A DNA stretch of 10,384 nt, taken from positions 1 to 10,384 of the forward strand of contig CALGGS010000076.1 of assembly GCA_937915735.1 (NCBI GenBank), given 5' to 3'. Under the pieces are notes generated by a model, which did not search any database, had not been told where the DNA came from, and worked only from the letters and a program-made list of their open reading frames with translations. Position numbers and translations under genes: made by a program. Below are positions 1 to 5,692 of this stretch, piece after piece (the stretch's first letter is position 1; the number at the start of each line of letters is the position of its first letter). Origin of the DNA: an uncultured Treponema sp. Lineage in GTDB: Bacteria > Spirochaetota > Spirochaetia > Treponematales > Treponemataceae.

Positions 1-141
1 AAGGACTGCCAGGCTCACCCAGAGAAACCTGAGTACGCAAACTTCACAGTACGCGTTTCTGGTTACGCAGTTCGCTTCATTAACCTTACAAAAGAGCAGC
101 AGGACGATGTTATCGCACGAACCTGCCACGCTAGCTTGTAA
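1..141 (+). CDS. pflB: Formate acetyltransferase (pyruvate formate-lyase), C-terminal fragment
   Basis: Only the last 46 residues and the TAA stop are present; the gene begins outside the window. The fragment reads in frame 1 and contains RVSGYAVRF, the glycine-radical loop of pyruvate formate-lyase. The radical glycine is codon 61-63. It is followed by the typical LTKEQQDDVIART tail, which resembles E. coli PflB. The enzyme cleaves pyruvate with CoA to acetyl-CoA and formate in the cytoplasm of anaerobes and needs activation by the radical SAM enzyme PflA. No canonical PflA follows it: the next gene is a radical SAM protein of a different layout. The C-terminus (CHASL) differs from the enterobacterial one but is compatible with the family. 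Other glycyl radical enzymes such as glycerol dehydratases share part of the motif, but the extended match favours PflB. Confidence 0.93.
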   Translation, partial: KDCQAHPEKPEYANFTVRVSGYAVRFINLTKEQQDDVIARTCHASL

Positions 142-169
142 GTCGAAAGTGGAAGACTGAAAACTTAAA
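142..169. repeat. Degenerate heptamer run after pflB
   Basis: Directly after the pflB stop, four consecutive 7-nt units can be read: GTCGAAA, GTGGAAG, ACTGAAA, ACTTAAA. They share a GAAA/TAAA-type ending and 7-nt phase. Taken alone this is weak, but clearer heptamer runs occur at 8707-8751 and 9867-9915, so this may be an eroded example of the same type of short tandem repeat. Confidence 0.35.
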
Positions 170-235
170 ACCACAGGTTAAACGGATTGCATGGATTATG
201 TTTTTTAATCGGTGTAATCCGTGGCATCTGTGGTT
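169..235. repeat. 67-nt imperfect palindromic intergenic element, possible pflB terminator
   Basis: The outer arms AACCACAG (169-176) and CTGTGGTT (228-235) pair perfectly. The inner arms 182-197 and 207-222 pair at 15 of 16 positions when G-U pairs are allowed, leaving a loop of ATG plus six T (198-206). The sequence is of the 'ATCCGTG...ATCTGTGG' kind that I recall as a dispersed intergenic repeat in several bacterial phyla. The T-rich stretch from 233 onward would let the transcript end here, so it may serve as the pflB terminator as well as being a repeat. The compensatory G-U pairs suggest that the RNA fold is maintained. Confidence 0.7.
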
Positions 236-261
236 TATTTTTTATTTGCGTTAGCCTGCCT

Positions 262-295
262 TTGATTTTTCTTTTGATGTGAGATTAATCTGATT
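262..295 (+). promoter_or_regulatory. Possible promoter of the radical SAM gene, leaderless geometry
   Basis: TTGATT (262-267) lies 16 nt upstream of ATTAAT (284-289, 4 of 6 to TATAAT). The hexamer ends 6 nt before the ATG at 296, and the only purine-rich triplet (GAG, 281-283) is too far from the start to act as a good Shine-Dalgarno. The same spacing is seen at 2301 and 10075 with better hexamers. This is the weakest of the set. Confidence 0.35.
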
Positions 296-1273
296 ATGTT
301 TAACCCGACTGAAATTATTTTTGCCTGCACGACCTCCTGCAACCTGCATTGTGCCCACTGCTTTATAAATCGAGAGCCTTCTTCCCTAAAGGCCGGTGAA
401 GCCGTAGCTTTTCTAAAATCTGCTTATGAATCTGAAAATTCACAAATCGAAAAAGTCGGATTTTCAGGCGGAGAGCCGTTTTTATGCGTGGATTTTCTCT
501 GCACAGTCATAAAGGAAGCCGTAAATATGGATTTTATGTTCGACCGCATTATGACGAACGGAGATTGGTGGAAAAACGAAGATTTTTTGAGGTCAACTCT
601 CCAAAAAATTTATGATGCCGGATATGACGGAAAAATTGGCTTAAGCTATGACGACTTTCACGGACAAAGCGAGGAGCGAATCGTAACATTTATAAAAGCG
701 GTCTGGGATATTTTTGGCGGTGATGCCCTGGAAATTCAAAGCGTAATATCTTTAGAGGGGAAAACAAAAGTCGTTAGAGAATCGTCACTTTCCCGTGTAC
801 CCAGGAAAATCATCTGCCTTGCCAATACCTTAAATCTTTCCTGCGAAGAAAATATATCTGAAAGCGGAGCGGGGCTGGTCTCTCTTTCTGATGACGGTCA
901 TTTTTTGCCAGTCTACATTCAGAATGAAAGCTACGAGTCAAGCGACGAGAGGGCTTTTAAAGACAGTGAATGGTTTATGGACGACTTCTGCGAGGGACCC
1001 GGACAGATTCTTTTTGTTCACGCGACAGGTGATATTGCTCCCTGCTGTGGTTTTGCCAATGAAAACAAAGGGCTTTTTATCGGAAAAATCAGTGACAGCT
1101 TTGACGAGGTTTTAGAGAAGTCTAAAAAATCTAAAATGATAAAAATCTGCTACGAGGAAGGTCTTTCAAATCAAATTGAAGTCTTAAAAAAAGAAGGAAA
1201 GCTTCCAAAAGGAAAAACGGGCGACATCTGCACATTCTGTGATTTTGTGTGTAAATGTGAAAAATCAGTGTGA
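296..1273 (+). CDS. Radical SAM protein with SPASM-like C-terminal cysteine cluster
   Basis: This 325-residue cytoplasmic protein has the radical SAM CxxxCxxC motif at C15, C19 and C22 (an extra C11 precedes it) and the SAM-binding GGEP at 58-61, so it should bind a [4Fe-4S] cluster and cleave SAM. Further cysteines lie at 232, 250-251 and in a C-terminal CxxCxxxCxC group (312, 315, 319, 321). That layout fits an auxiliary cluster-binding (SPASM/twitch-like) domain, as found in peptide-modifying maturases and anaerobic sulfatase-maturating enzymes. It is not a canonical PflA, which is shorter and lacks this C-terminal cluster, despite following pflB. No precursor peptide, sulfatase or glycyl radical partner other than pflB is visible nearby, so the substrate is unknown. 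The start is the first ATG before the cluster motif and has no clear Shine-Dalgarno. The gene probably has its own promoter. Family is confident; function is open. Confidence 0.85.
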   Translation: MFNPTEIIFACTTSCNLHCAHCFINREPSSLKAGEAVAFLKSAYESENSQIEKVGFSGGEPFLCVDFLCTVIKEAVNMDFMFDRIMTNGDWWKNEDFLRSTLQKIYDAGYDGKIGLSYDDFHGQSEERIVTFIKAVWDIFGGDALEIQSVISLEGKTKVVRESSLSRVPRKIICLANTLNLSCEENISESGAGLVSLSDDGHFLPVYIQNESYESSDERAFKDSEWFMDDFCEGPGQILFVHATGDIAPCCGFANENKGLFIGKISDSFDEVLEKSKKSKMIKICYEEGLSNQIEVLKKEGKLPKGKTGDICTFCDFVCKCEKSV

Positions 1274-1287
1274 ATTTAAACGAAAAA

Positions 1288-1347
1288 TTGAAATAATTGA
1301 ATATCCGCCTTATAATTAAAATATTCTTATATTTAACTTAATGGAGG
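1288..1347 (+). promoter_or_regulatory. Near-consensus sigma70 promoter and Shine-Dalgarno of the lipoprotein gene
   Basis: TTGAAA (1288-1293, 5 of 6) and TATAAT (1311-1316, 6 of 6) are separated by exactly 17 nt, the best promoter in the window. Transcription would start near 1323. GGAGG (1343-1347) sits 7 nt before the ATG at 1355. This predicts strong, housekeeping-type expression of the lipoprotein independent of the upstream gene. Confidence 0.8.
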
Positions 1348-1354
1348 ATTAAAA

Positions 1355-2254
1355 ATGAAAAATTTAAAAAGGGTTTTCGCAGGCTTTCTTGCGATTTTTG
1401 CGGCTTTTGTTTTCTTTAGCTGTGCTGACACAGAAGAAGATGACGAATTGGTGGTTCAGTTTACCGTTTCAGGTTCTGATAGCGATTCTACTCGTACGGT
1501 TACAATGAAAGCTCCTGATGGTTATGAAAATAAAACGATTTACATCGTCTATACTCTTGATGAATCAACACCTGACTTAGTTTTTACGAAAGCAAATTAT
1601 TCAGAAACAGCGAGCGTCGTTGAGTATGTCGATTGGGGAACTGCTTCTTTGTACGAGAAGCCCTTGACTCTTGGCGAAACTACAACCGTAAAGGCGATTG
1701 CTTTTTATGTAGATAAGGCAAGCGAAAAATGCGTCAAAGGTTCTGAATGGTCAACGAAAAAAGTAACCGTAGCTTCAGAAAAAACTGCAGAAAATGTTAA
1801 TGAAGCTGCAGGCGCTTCGAGCGGAACTTTTTCCTTTACTCTGGCTTCCACAGGAAATTCAAACACGACACACTATTTTGACACATCAAGCACAAATGTC
1901 TTTAAGCTCAATGCCAGTCATCCGACTGTTTACTATCAGACTTCATTTTCAACAGGCGGAAAAGGAAAGGGAAAATGGTATCTTTATATGCGAGATTTGA
2001 ACGGTGGTCTTGTTAAAAAAGACGGCGTAAACTTTCTTGCAAATGGAACTTATACAGGCCCTTGTTTCGATGACTACAAAACTGGAGAAGTTGCAGATGG
2101 AACATTAACCCTTTCAAATACTGATAGCACAACAGGTTCTGTCACGATTACAGACAAAAGCACTTTCTCGATGTTTGTTTCAAACACTGGTGCCTCTGAA
2201 ACTAGCGGAAGTAGCGACACGCTGGGCACTTTCACTGTTGCGGACGCTAAATAA
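1355..2254 (+). CDS. Secreted lipoprotein with chitobiase C-terminal-like repeat region
   Basis: This 299-residue protein starts with a basic n-region (MKNLKR), a hydrophobic core, and FFSC ending at C23. That is a loose lipobox of the kind spirochetes use, so the mature protein should be lipid-anchored at Cys23 with an acidic linker (DTEEDDE) behind it. Residues about 35-140 read like the CHB_HEX_C-type beta-sandwich seen at the ends of surface glycosidases: IYIVYTLDESTPD, then a spaced 'kPLTLGETTTVKAIAFY' strand pair and 'GSEWSTKKVTV'. The remainder (about 150-299) is Ser/Thr/Gly-rich, beta-prone and unrecognised. There is no catalytic motif, so it is more likely a binding or structural surface protein than an enzyme. 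It has its own strong promoter and a GGAGG Shine-Dalgarno, and no clear terminator before the GH2 gene 46 bp downstream. Lipoprotein export is well supported; domain assignment is moderate. Confidence 0.8.
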   Translation: MKNLKRVFAGFLAIFAAFVFFSCADTEEDDELVVQFTVSGSDSDSTRTVTMKAPDGYENKTIYIVYTLDESTPDLVFTKANYSETASVVEYVDWGTASLYEKPLTLGETTTVKAIAFYVDKASEKCVKGSEWSTKKVTVASEKTAENVNEAAGASSGTFSFTLASTGNSNTTHYFDTSSTNVFKLNASHPTVYYQTSFSTGGKGKGKWYLYMRDLNGGLVKKDGVNFLANGTYTGPCFDDYKTGEVADGTLTLSNTDSTTGSVTITDKSTFSMFVSNTGASETSGSSDTLGTFTVADAK

Positions 2255-2265
2255 ATAACTTTCAG

Positions 2266-2313
2266 TTTCAATTTTTAAAAATTCGGTTTATAATTTTTTT
2301 ATGAACCGAATTT
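2266..2313 (+). promoter_or_regulatory. GH2 promoter -10 and start codon embedded in a 13-bp-arm dyad (candidate operator, leaderless start)
   Basis: A TATAAT (2289-2294) ends 6 nt before the ATG at 2301, with only T residues between, so transcription would begin at or next to the A of ATG. A -35 match is poor (TTTCAA at 2266-2271, 17-nt spacer). No Shine-Dalgarno exists. The stretch 2279-2291 is the inverted complement of 2301-2313 (12 of 13 identical, the thirteenth a T-G pair), flanking a 9-nt AATTTTTTT centre. A second perfect 14-bp palindrome (2270-2283) overlaps its left edge. A dyad covering the -10 and +1 suits a repressor site. In any read-through RNA from the lipoprotein gene, the same dyad would fold and hide the AUG. 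Confidence 0.55.
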
Positions 2314-4706
2314 ATTTGAATGAGACTTGGGATTTTTCTCCCGTTTTTTTGACTGACATGACGCGGCGGGACTTTATCGGGGATTTTGAAAAGGTTCGTC
2401 TGCCGCATAGCTTTACAGAAACTCCCTTCAATGCTTTTTCTACGGAAATTTACCAAAAAGACGCCGCCTATCGAAAGATCTTTAGGACTCAGGGCGAATG
2501 GGCTGGAAAAAAAGTTCTTCTTACGGTTGAAGGTGCGGCCCACAAAAGCGAAGTTTATTTAAATGGCGACTTGCTTGGCTTTCACGAGTGTGGCTACACT
2601 GCTTTCACTGTCGATTTAACGGAACATTTATCTCATAATGGCGGTGAAAATGTCCTTGTTATTCGAGTAGACAGCCATGAAAGCTTGAATCAGCCTCCCT
2701 TTGGCTTTGTAATTGACTATATGACTTATGGCGGGCTTTATCGCGATGTCTACCTTGAAATAAAAAATCCTGTCTATATCGAAGATGTGTTCGTAAAAAC
2801 GCAGGGAAGGGAATATGAGGCGGAGACCCGCTTGAGCGGTGGAGAGATTCTTCGTTTTACCCAGAATGACAATAGTGTGGCTCAGAATGACAGGAATTTC
2901 AAAATCACTTATAAACTGAAGGCGGCGGAAACCGTGCCTTTTACGACTAATCCTGAAAAAGAAATCAAATTATGGACTTTAAATGAGCCTTATCTTTATA
3001 TTCTTGAGACAAATCTTTTTGATGCGAAAGGAGCCCTTCTTGACACAAAAGAAACCCGCTTTGGTTTCCGTGATATTCGTTTTGATGAAAAAGGCTTTTT
3101 TCTGAACGGAAAGAAAATAAAAATCCGCGGGCTTAACCGTCATCAATCCTGGCCTTATGTCGGATATGCGATGCCAAAGAATATGCAGAGGGAAGACGCT
3201 GACATTTTAAAATACGAGCTTGGACTGAACGAAGTGAGAACCTCGCATTATCCCCAGAGCCAGCATTTTATTGACAGGTGTGACGAAATAGGGCTTCTGG
3301 TTTTTACGGAAATCCCCGGCTGGCAGCACATTGGAAACGCCGAATGGAAGGAAAAGGCTGTTCAGAATGTAAGGGATATGATTTTGCAGTACAGAAATCA
3401 TCCGTCAATTTTTATCTGGGGAGTCCGAATCAACGAAAGTCAGGACGATGATGAGCTTTACGAAAAGACAAATAAACTCGCTCACGAGCTTGACTCAACT
3501 CGCGTAACTGGCGGAGTTCGCTTCTTAAAAAATTCCCATCTTCTTGAAGATGTGTACACATTCAATGATTTTAGCTTCTGGGGACCTAACGAGGGCTGTC
3601 TTTCAAAGGCTAAAGTGACTGACACTAAAAAGGGCTATATGATAACCGAATACAACGGTCACATGTTCCCGACGAAGACCTTTGATAACGAAAAGCATCG
3701 CACGGAGCACGCTTTGAGGCACGCAAAGGTTTTAGATGCCGTCGCTTTTCACGATGATATTGCCGGCTCTAGTGGCTGGTGTGCCTTTGACTACAATACT
3801 CACAAGGATTTTGGCTCCGGAGATTATATCTGCTATCACGGCGTTATGGATATGTTCAGGAATCCGAAAATTGCGGCGGAGGTTTACAGAAGTCAGGAAG
3901 AATCTAAAATTACAGGCGATGTCCTTTCCGTCACTTCGAGTATGGATATTGGTGAGCATCCAGGCGGGGCCAGGGGAGATGTCTATATCATCACGAATGC
4001 GGAAAGCGTAAGAATGTATGTGAATGACATTTTTATAAAGGAATACACAAAAAAAGATTCTCCTTTTAAAAATCTTTCGTCCGGACCAATTCTGATTGAT
4101 GATTATGTCGGTCACAGGCTCGTTGATGAGGACGGAATCAAAGAAAAGCATTTAAAAGAGATGAAGTCCATGCTTTTTGCCCTTCAAAAATACGGAGTTG
4201 ACAATCTTCCGGTAAGGTTTATCTTAAAAGGTCTTTTTCTTTGGCTTCGCGGAGTGACAAATCCGAATAAGCTCAGGTATTTATACGGAAAATACATCGG
4301 AAACTGGGGTGGAGAAGCCGTAAAATACAAGTTTGAGGCGATTCGGGATGGAAATGTCGTAAAAACTGTCGTGCGAACGCCTGCCCAAAAAACGAACCTT
4401 CTTGCAGAGGCAAAAAGGACGGCTCTTGTTGAGGAAGAGTCTTATGATGTTACAAGCGTTTCGTTAAAAGCCCTTGATGAGAACAAAAATCTTCTGCCTT
4501 ATTGTAACGAAGCTGTCTCCCTTAGGACTGAAGGTGAAATAGAGCTTATTGGTCCTAAAGTTGTCTCTTTAAAAGGCGGAATGGCCGGCACTTATGTAAA
4601 AACCGTCGGCAGAAAGGGCGAGGGAAGGCTTTTTGTCACCGACTGGATGGGAAATGAGCAGAAAATCGAATTTGTGATTAATATTCAGGACCTTCTGAGG
4701 GCTTAG
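2301..4706 (+). CDS. Glycoside hydrolase family 2 (beta-galactosidase/beta-glucuronidase type)
   Basis: This 801-residue protein has no signal peptide, so it is cytoplasmic and would act on imported oligosaccharides. Domain order is GH2-like: N-terminal jelly-roll sugar-binding domain (about 5-165, with EVYLNGDLLGFHECGYTAF and GGLYRDVYLE), Ig-like domain (about 166-260, with LWTLNEPYLY), and TIM barrel (about 265-530, entered by GFFLNGKKIKIRGLNRHQ). The likely acid/base is E379 in IWGVRINES, the N-E pair of GH2 enzymes. The likely nucleophile is E450 in MITEYNGH. SGWCAFDYNTH (491-501) and SGDYICYHGVMDMFR (506-520) recall GH2 beta-galactosidase-like proteins. The last 270 residues are beta-rich accessory sequence. 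Residues about 182-198 come from an inserted repeat (see 2844-2893). Substrate preference (galactoside or glucuronide) cannot be read from the sequence. The start is leaderless-looking. The gene converges on the PHP gene with 19 bp between stops. Confidence 0.9.
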   Translation: MNRIYLNETWDFSPVFLTDMTRRDFIGDFEKVRLPHSFTETPFNAFSTEIYQKDAAYRKIFRTQGEWAGKKVLLTVEGAAHKSEVYLNGDLLGFHECGYTAFTVDLTEHLSHNGGENVLVIRVDSHESLNQPPFGFVIDYMTYGGLYRDVYLEIKNPVYIEDVFVKTQGREYEAETRLSGGEILRFTQNDNSVAQNDRNFKITYKLKAAETVPFTTNPEKEIKLWTLNEPYLYILETNLFDAKGALLDTKETRFGFRDIRFDEKGFFLNGKKIKIRGLNRHQSWPYVGYAMPKNMQREDADILKYELGLNEVRTSHYPQSQHFIDRCDEIGLLVFTEIPGWQHIGNAEWKEKAVQNVRDMILQYRNHPSIFIWGVRINESQDDDELYEKTNKLAHELDSTRVTGGVRFLKNSHLLEDVYTFNDFSFWGPNEGCLSKAKVTDTKKGYMITEYNGHMFPTKTFDNEKHRTEHALRHAKVLDAVAFHDDIAGSSGWCAFDYNTHKDFGSGDYICYHGVMDMFRNPKIAAEVYRSQEESKITGDVLSVTSSMDIGEHPGGARGDVYIITNAESVRMYVNDIFIKEYTKKDSPFKNLSSGPILIDDYVGHRLVDEDGIKEKHLKEMKSMLFALQKYGVDNLPVRFILKGLFLWLRGVTNPNKLRYLYGKYIGNWGGEAVKYKFEAIRDGNVVKTVVRTPAQKTNLLAEAKRTALVEEESYDVTSVSLKALDENKNLLPYCNEAVSLRTEGEIELIGPKVVSLKGGMAGTYVKTVGRKGEGRLFVTDWMGNEQKIEFVINIQDLLRA
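2844..2893 (+). repeat. Intergenic-type repeat inserted in frame within the GH2 gene
   Basis: The segment holds GAGATTCTTCG followed by two copies of CAGAATGACA (2862-2871 and 2883-2892, 21 nt apart). It is of the 'GATTCTTCGCTTCGCTCAGAATGACA' type that I recall as dispersed intergenic repeats in many bacteria. Here it is translated as ILRFTQNDNSVAQNDR (183-198 of the GH2 protein) with no stop. A short dyad CCGC-TTGA-GCGG (2828-2839) sits at its left edge and may belong to it. It falls in the Ig-like domain before the strand FKITYKLKA, where an extra loop could be tolerated. Confidence 0.65.
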
Positions 4707-4725
4707 GGCGAAGAAAAACTTACTG

Positions 4726-5607
4726 TTATTTTGCCCAGTCTGTCTCTCTAAAATCAAAAGAGCCGATTTGTGGCAAAAGCTCTTCGTCCCAGAAACGATC
4801 CTCGATTTTTCGCTCCCCGCTGGTTTTTCCCAAATGACGGTCGGCGCGGACTCCCTTTCCGTGAAAGTCACTTCCGGCTGTTACGAACATTCCGAGCTTT
4901 TTGGCAAGCGTTTCAAGCTTAAAGCCTTCGTTTATTCTTGCCGCAGGGTGCCAGGCTTCAAGTCCCAGGACTCCGTGATTTTTGATTTTTAAAATTGTTT
5001 CTTCCATTTTGCCCCAGGAAACATAAAGGGAGAGGGGGTGGGCAAGTACGGGAATCCCTCCCGACGAGCGAATTGCTTCGACCGCGACATCTAAATCTGC
5101 TCCCTCGTGATTTACATGATAGGGGCGGCCCTTTCCCAAAAATCTGTCAAATGCTTCCTGTCTGTGCTTGACCTTACCGATTTTCATTAAGAATTCAGCA
5201 AAATGCGGTCGCCCAATCTGACTCGTAGTGAACTGGTTTTCAATTTCTTCAAGGCTGACTTTTATTCCGTCCGCGTTCATTTTTTCGACTATTTCAAGAT
5301 TACGGTTCCGCCTGCTTTCGGTCAAATCCTTTACAATATCCTTTAGCTCTGCTGAATTTTTACGAAGGGCTAGTCCAAGAAGATGAAACTCTCCAGTCGG
5401 CCAGCGGACATTTATTTCGATTCCGGGTACGAAGATTATACCGCTGTCACTTTTCATGCAGGTCTTTGCCGCTTCAAAAAGTCCGTCTGTCGTGTCGTGG
5501 TCTGTCAAAGCCCACACCTTTAATTTTTTTTGGATTGCATATTCTGCCGCTTCTTTTGGGCTGAAAATTCCGTCGGATGCCGTTGAGTGAGAATGTAGGT
5601 CAATCAT
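4726..5607 (-). CDS. PHP-domain phosphoesterase, YciV/TrpH type (3',5'-nucleoside bisphosphate phosphatase / RNase AM-like)
   Basis: At 293 residues this is the length of the YciV/TrpH family. Metal-binding signatures are in order: DLHSHS (H5, H7), D12, TDHD (35-38), GIE (E64), H75, GRPHF (H135), LAHP (H190) and GSDFHG (D247, H249). These form the trinuclear metal site of PHP phosphoesterases. Characterised relatives remove the 3' phosphate from nucleoside 3',5'-bisphosphates and trim short 5'-monophosphate RNAs. That makes a role in RNA turnover or pAp recycling likely in the cytoplasm, although substrate is inferred. The start has no Shine-Dalgarno: a run of eight T precedes ATG and TATTAT (5615-5620) lies just upstream, which suggests a leaderless transcript. 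The gene is divergent from the CNB gene and convergent with GH2, so it stands as a single unit. Confidence 0.9.
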   Translation of the reverse strand: MIDLHSHSTASDGIFSPKEAAEYAIQKKLKVWALTDHDTTDGLFEAAKTCMKSDSGIIFVPGIEINVRWPTGEFHLLGLALRKNSAELKDIVKDLTESRRNRNLEIVEKMNADGIKVSLEEIENQFTTSQIGRPHFAEFLMKIGKVKHRQEAFDRFLGKGRPYHVNHEGADLDVAVEAIRSSGGIPVLAHPLSLYVSWGKMEETILKIKNHGVLGLEAWHPAARINEGFKLETLAKKLGMFVTAGSDFHGKGVRADRHLGKTSGERKIEDRFWDEELLPQIGSFDFRETDWAK

Positions 5608-5614
5608 AAAAAAA

Positions 5615-5620
5615 ATAATA
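5615..5620 (-). promoter_or_regulatory. -10-like hexamer of the PHP gene, leaderless geometry
   Basis: On the minus strand TATTAT (5620 down to 5615) is followed by seven T and then ATG at 5607. No Shine-Dalgarno is present in the preceding 20 nt. A -35 element is not convincing; the best is AACACA at 5642-5637 with a 16-nt spacer. The geometry is nearly the same as at the GH2 start (TATAAT, six T, ATG). Confidence 0.45.
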
Positions 5621-5641
5621 GCATATTTTTAAAATGTGTGT

Positions 5642-5683
5642 TATAGTTAAAGTGATATTTATCTTTGATTTTCGAATCAGGAG
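5642..5683 (+). promoter_or_regulatory. Promoter, CRP/FNR-like dyad and Shine-Dalgarno of the CNB regulator
   Basis: TATAGT (5642-5647) is a plausible -10 for rightward transcription, although no good -35 is visible. Downstream of it, TTGAT (5665-5669), 6 nt, ATCAG (5676-5680) form a near-symmetric dyad of the CRP/FNR kind. The last base overlaps the Shine-Dalgarno GGAG (5680-5683), 9 nt before ATG 5693. The same bases could fold in RNA as UGAUU-UUCG-AAUCA with a UUCG loop. Either reading would place control at the ribosome-binding region. Autoregulation by the encoded protein is inference. Confidence 0.45.
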
Positions 5684-5692
5684 CAATTTAAA

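Noticed and set aside
296..1273. Radical SAM gene as the PFL-activating enzyme (pflA)
   Set aside because: The position after pflB suggests it, but the protein is longer and carries a C-terminal cysteine cluster that PflA lacks.
2268..2543. Minus-strand frame over the GH2 start
   Set aside because: It lies antisense to a well-supported GH2 N-terminus and has no domain or ribosome-binding site.
3732..4151. Minus-strand 139-codon frame inside the GH2 gene
   Set aside because: It is a shadow of the conserved GH2 region; the sense strand carries the family motifs.
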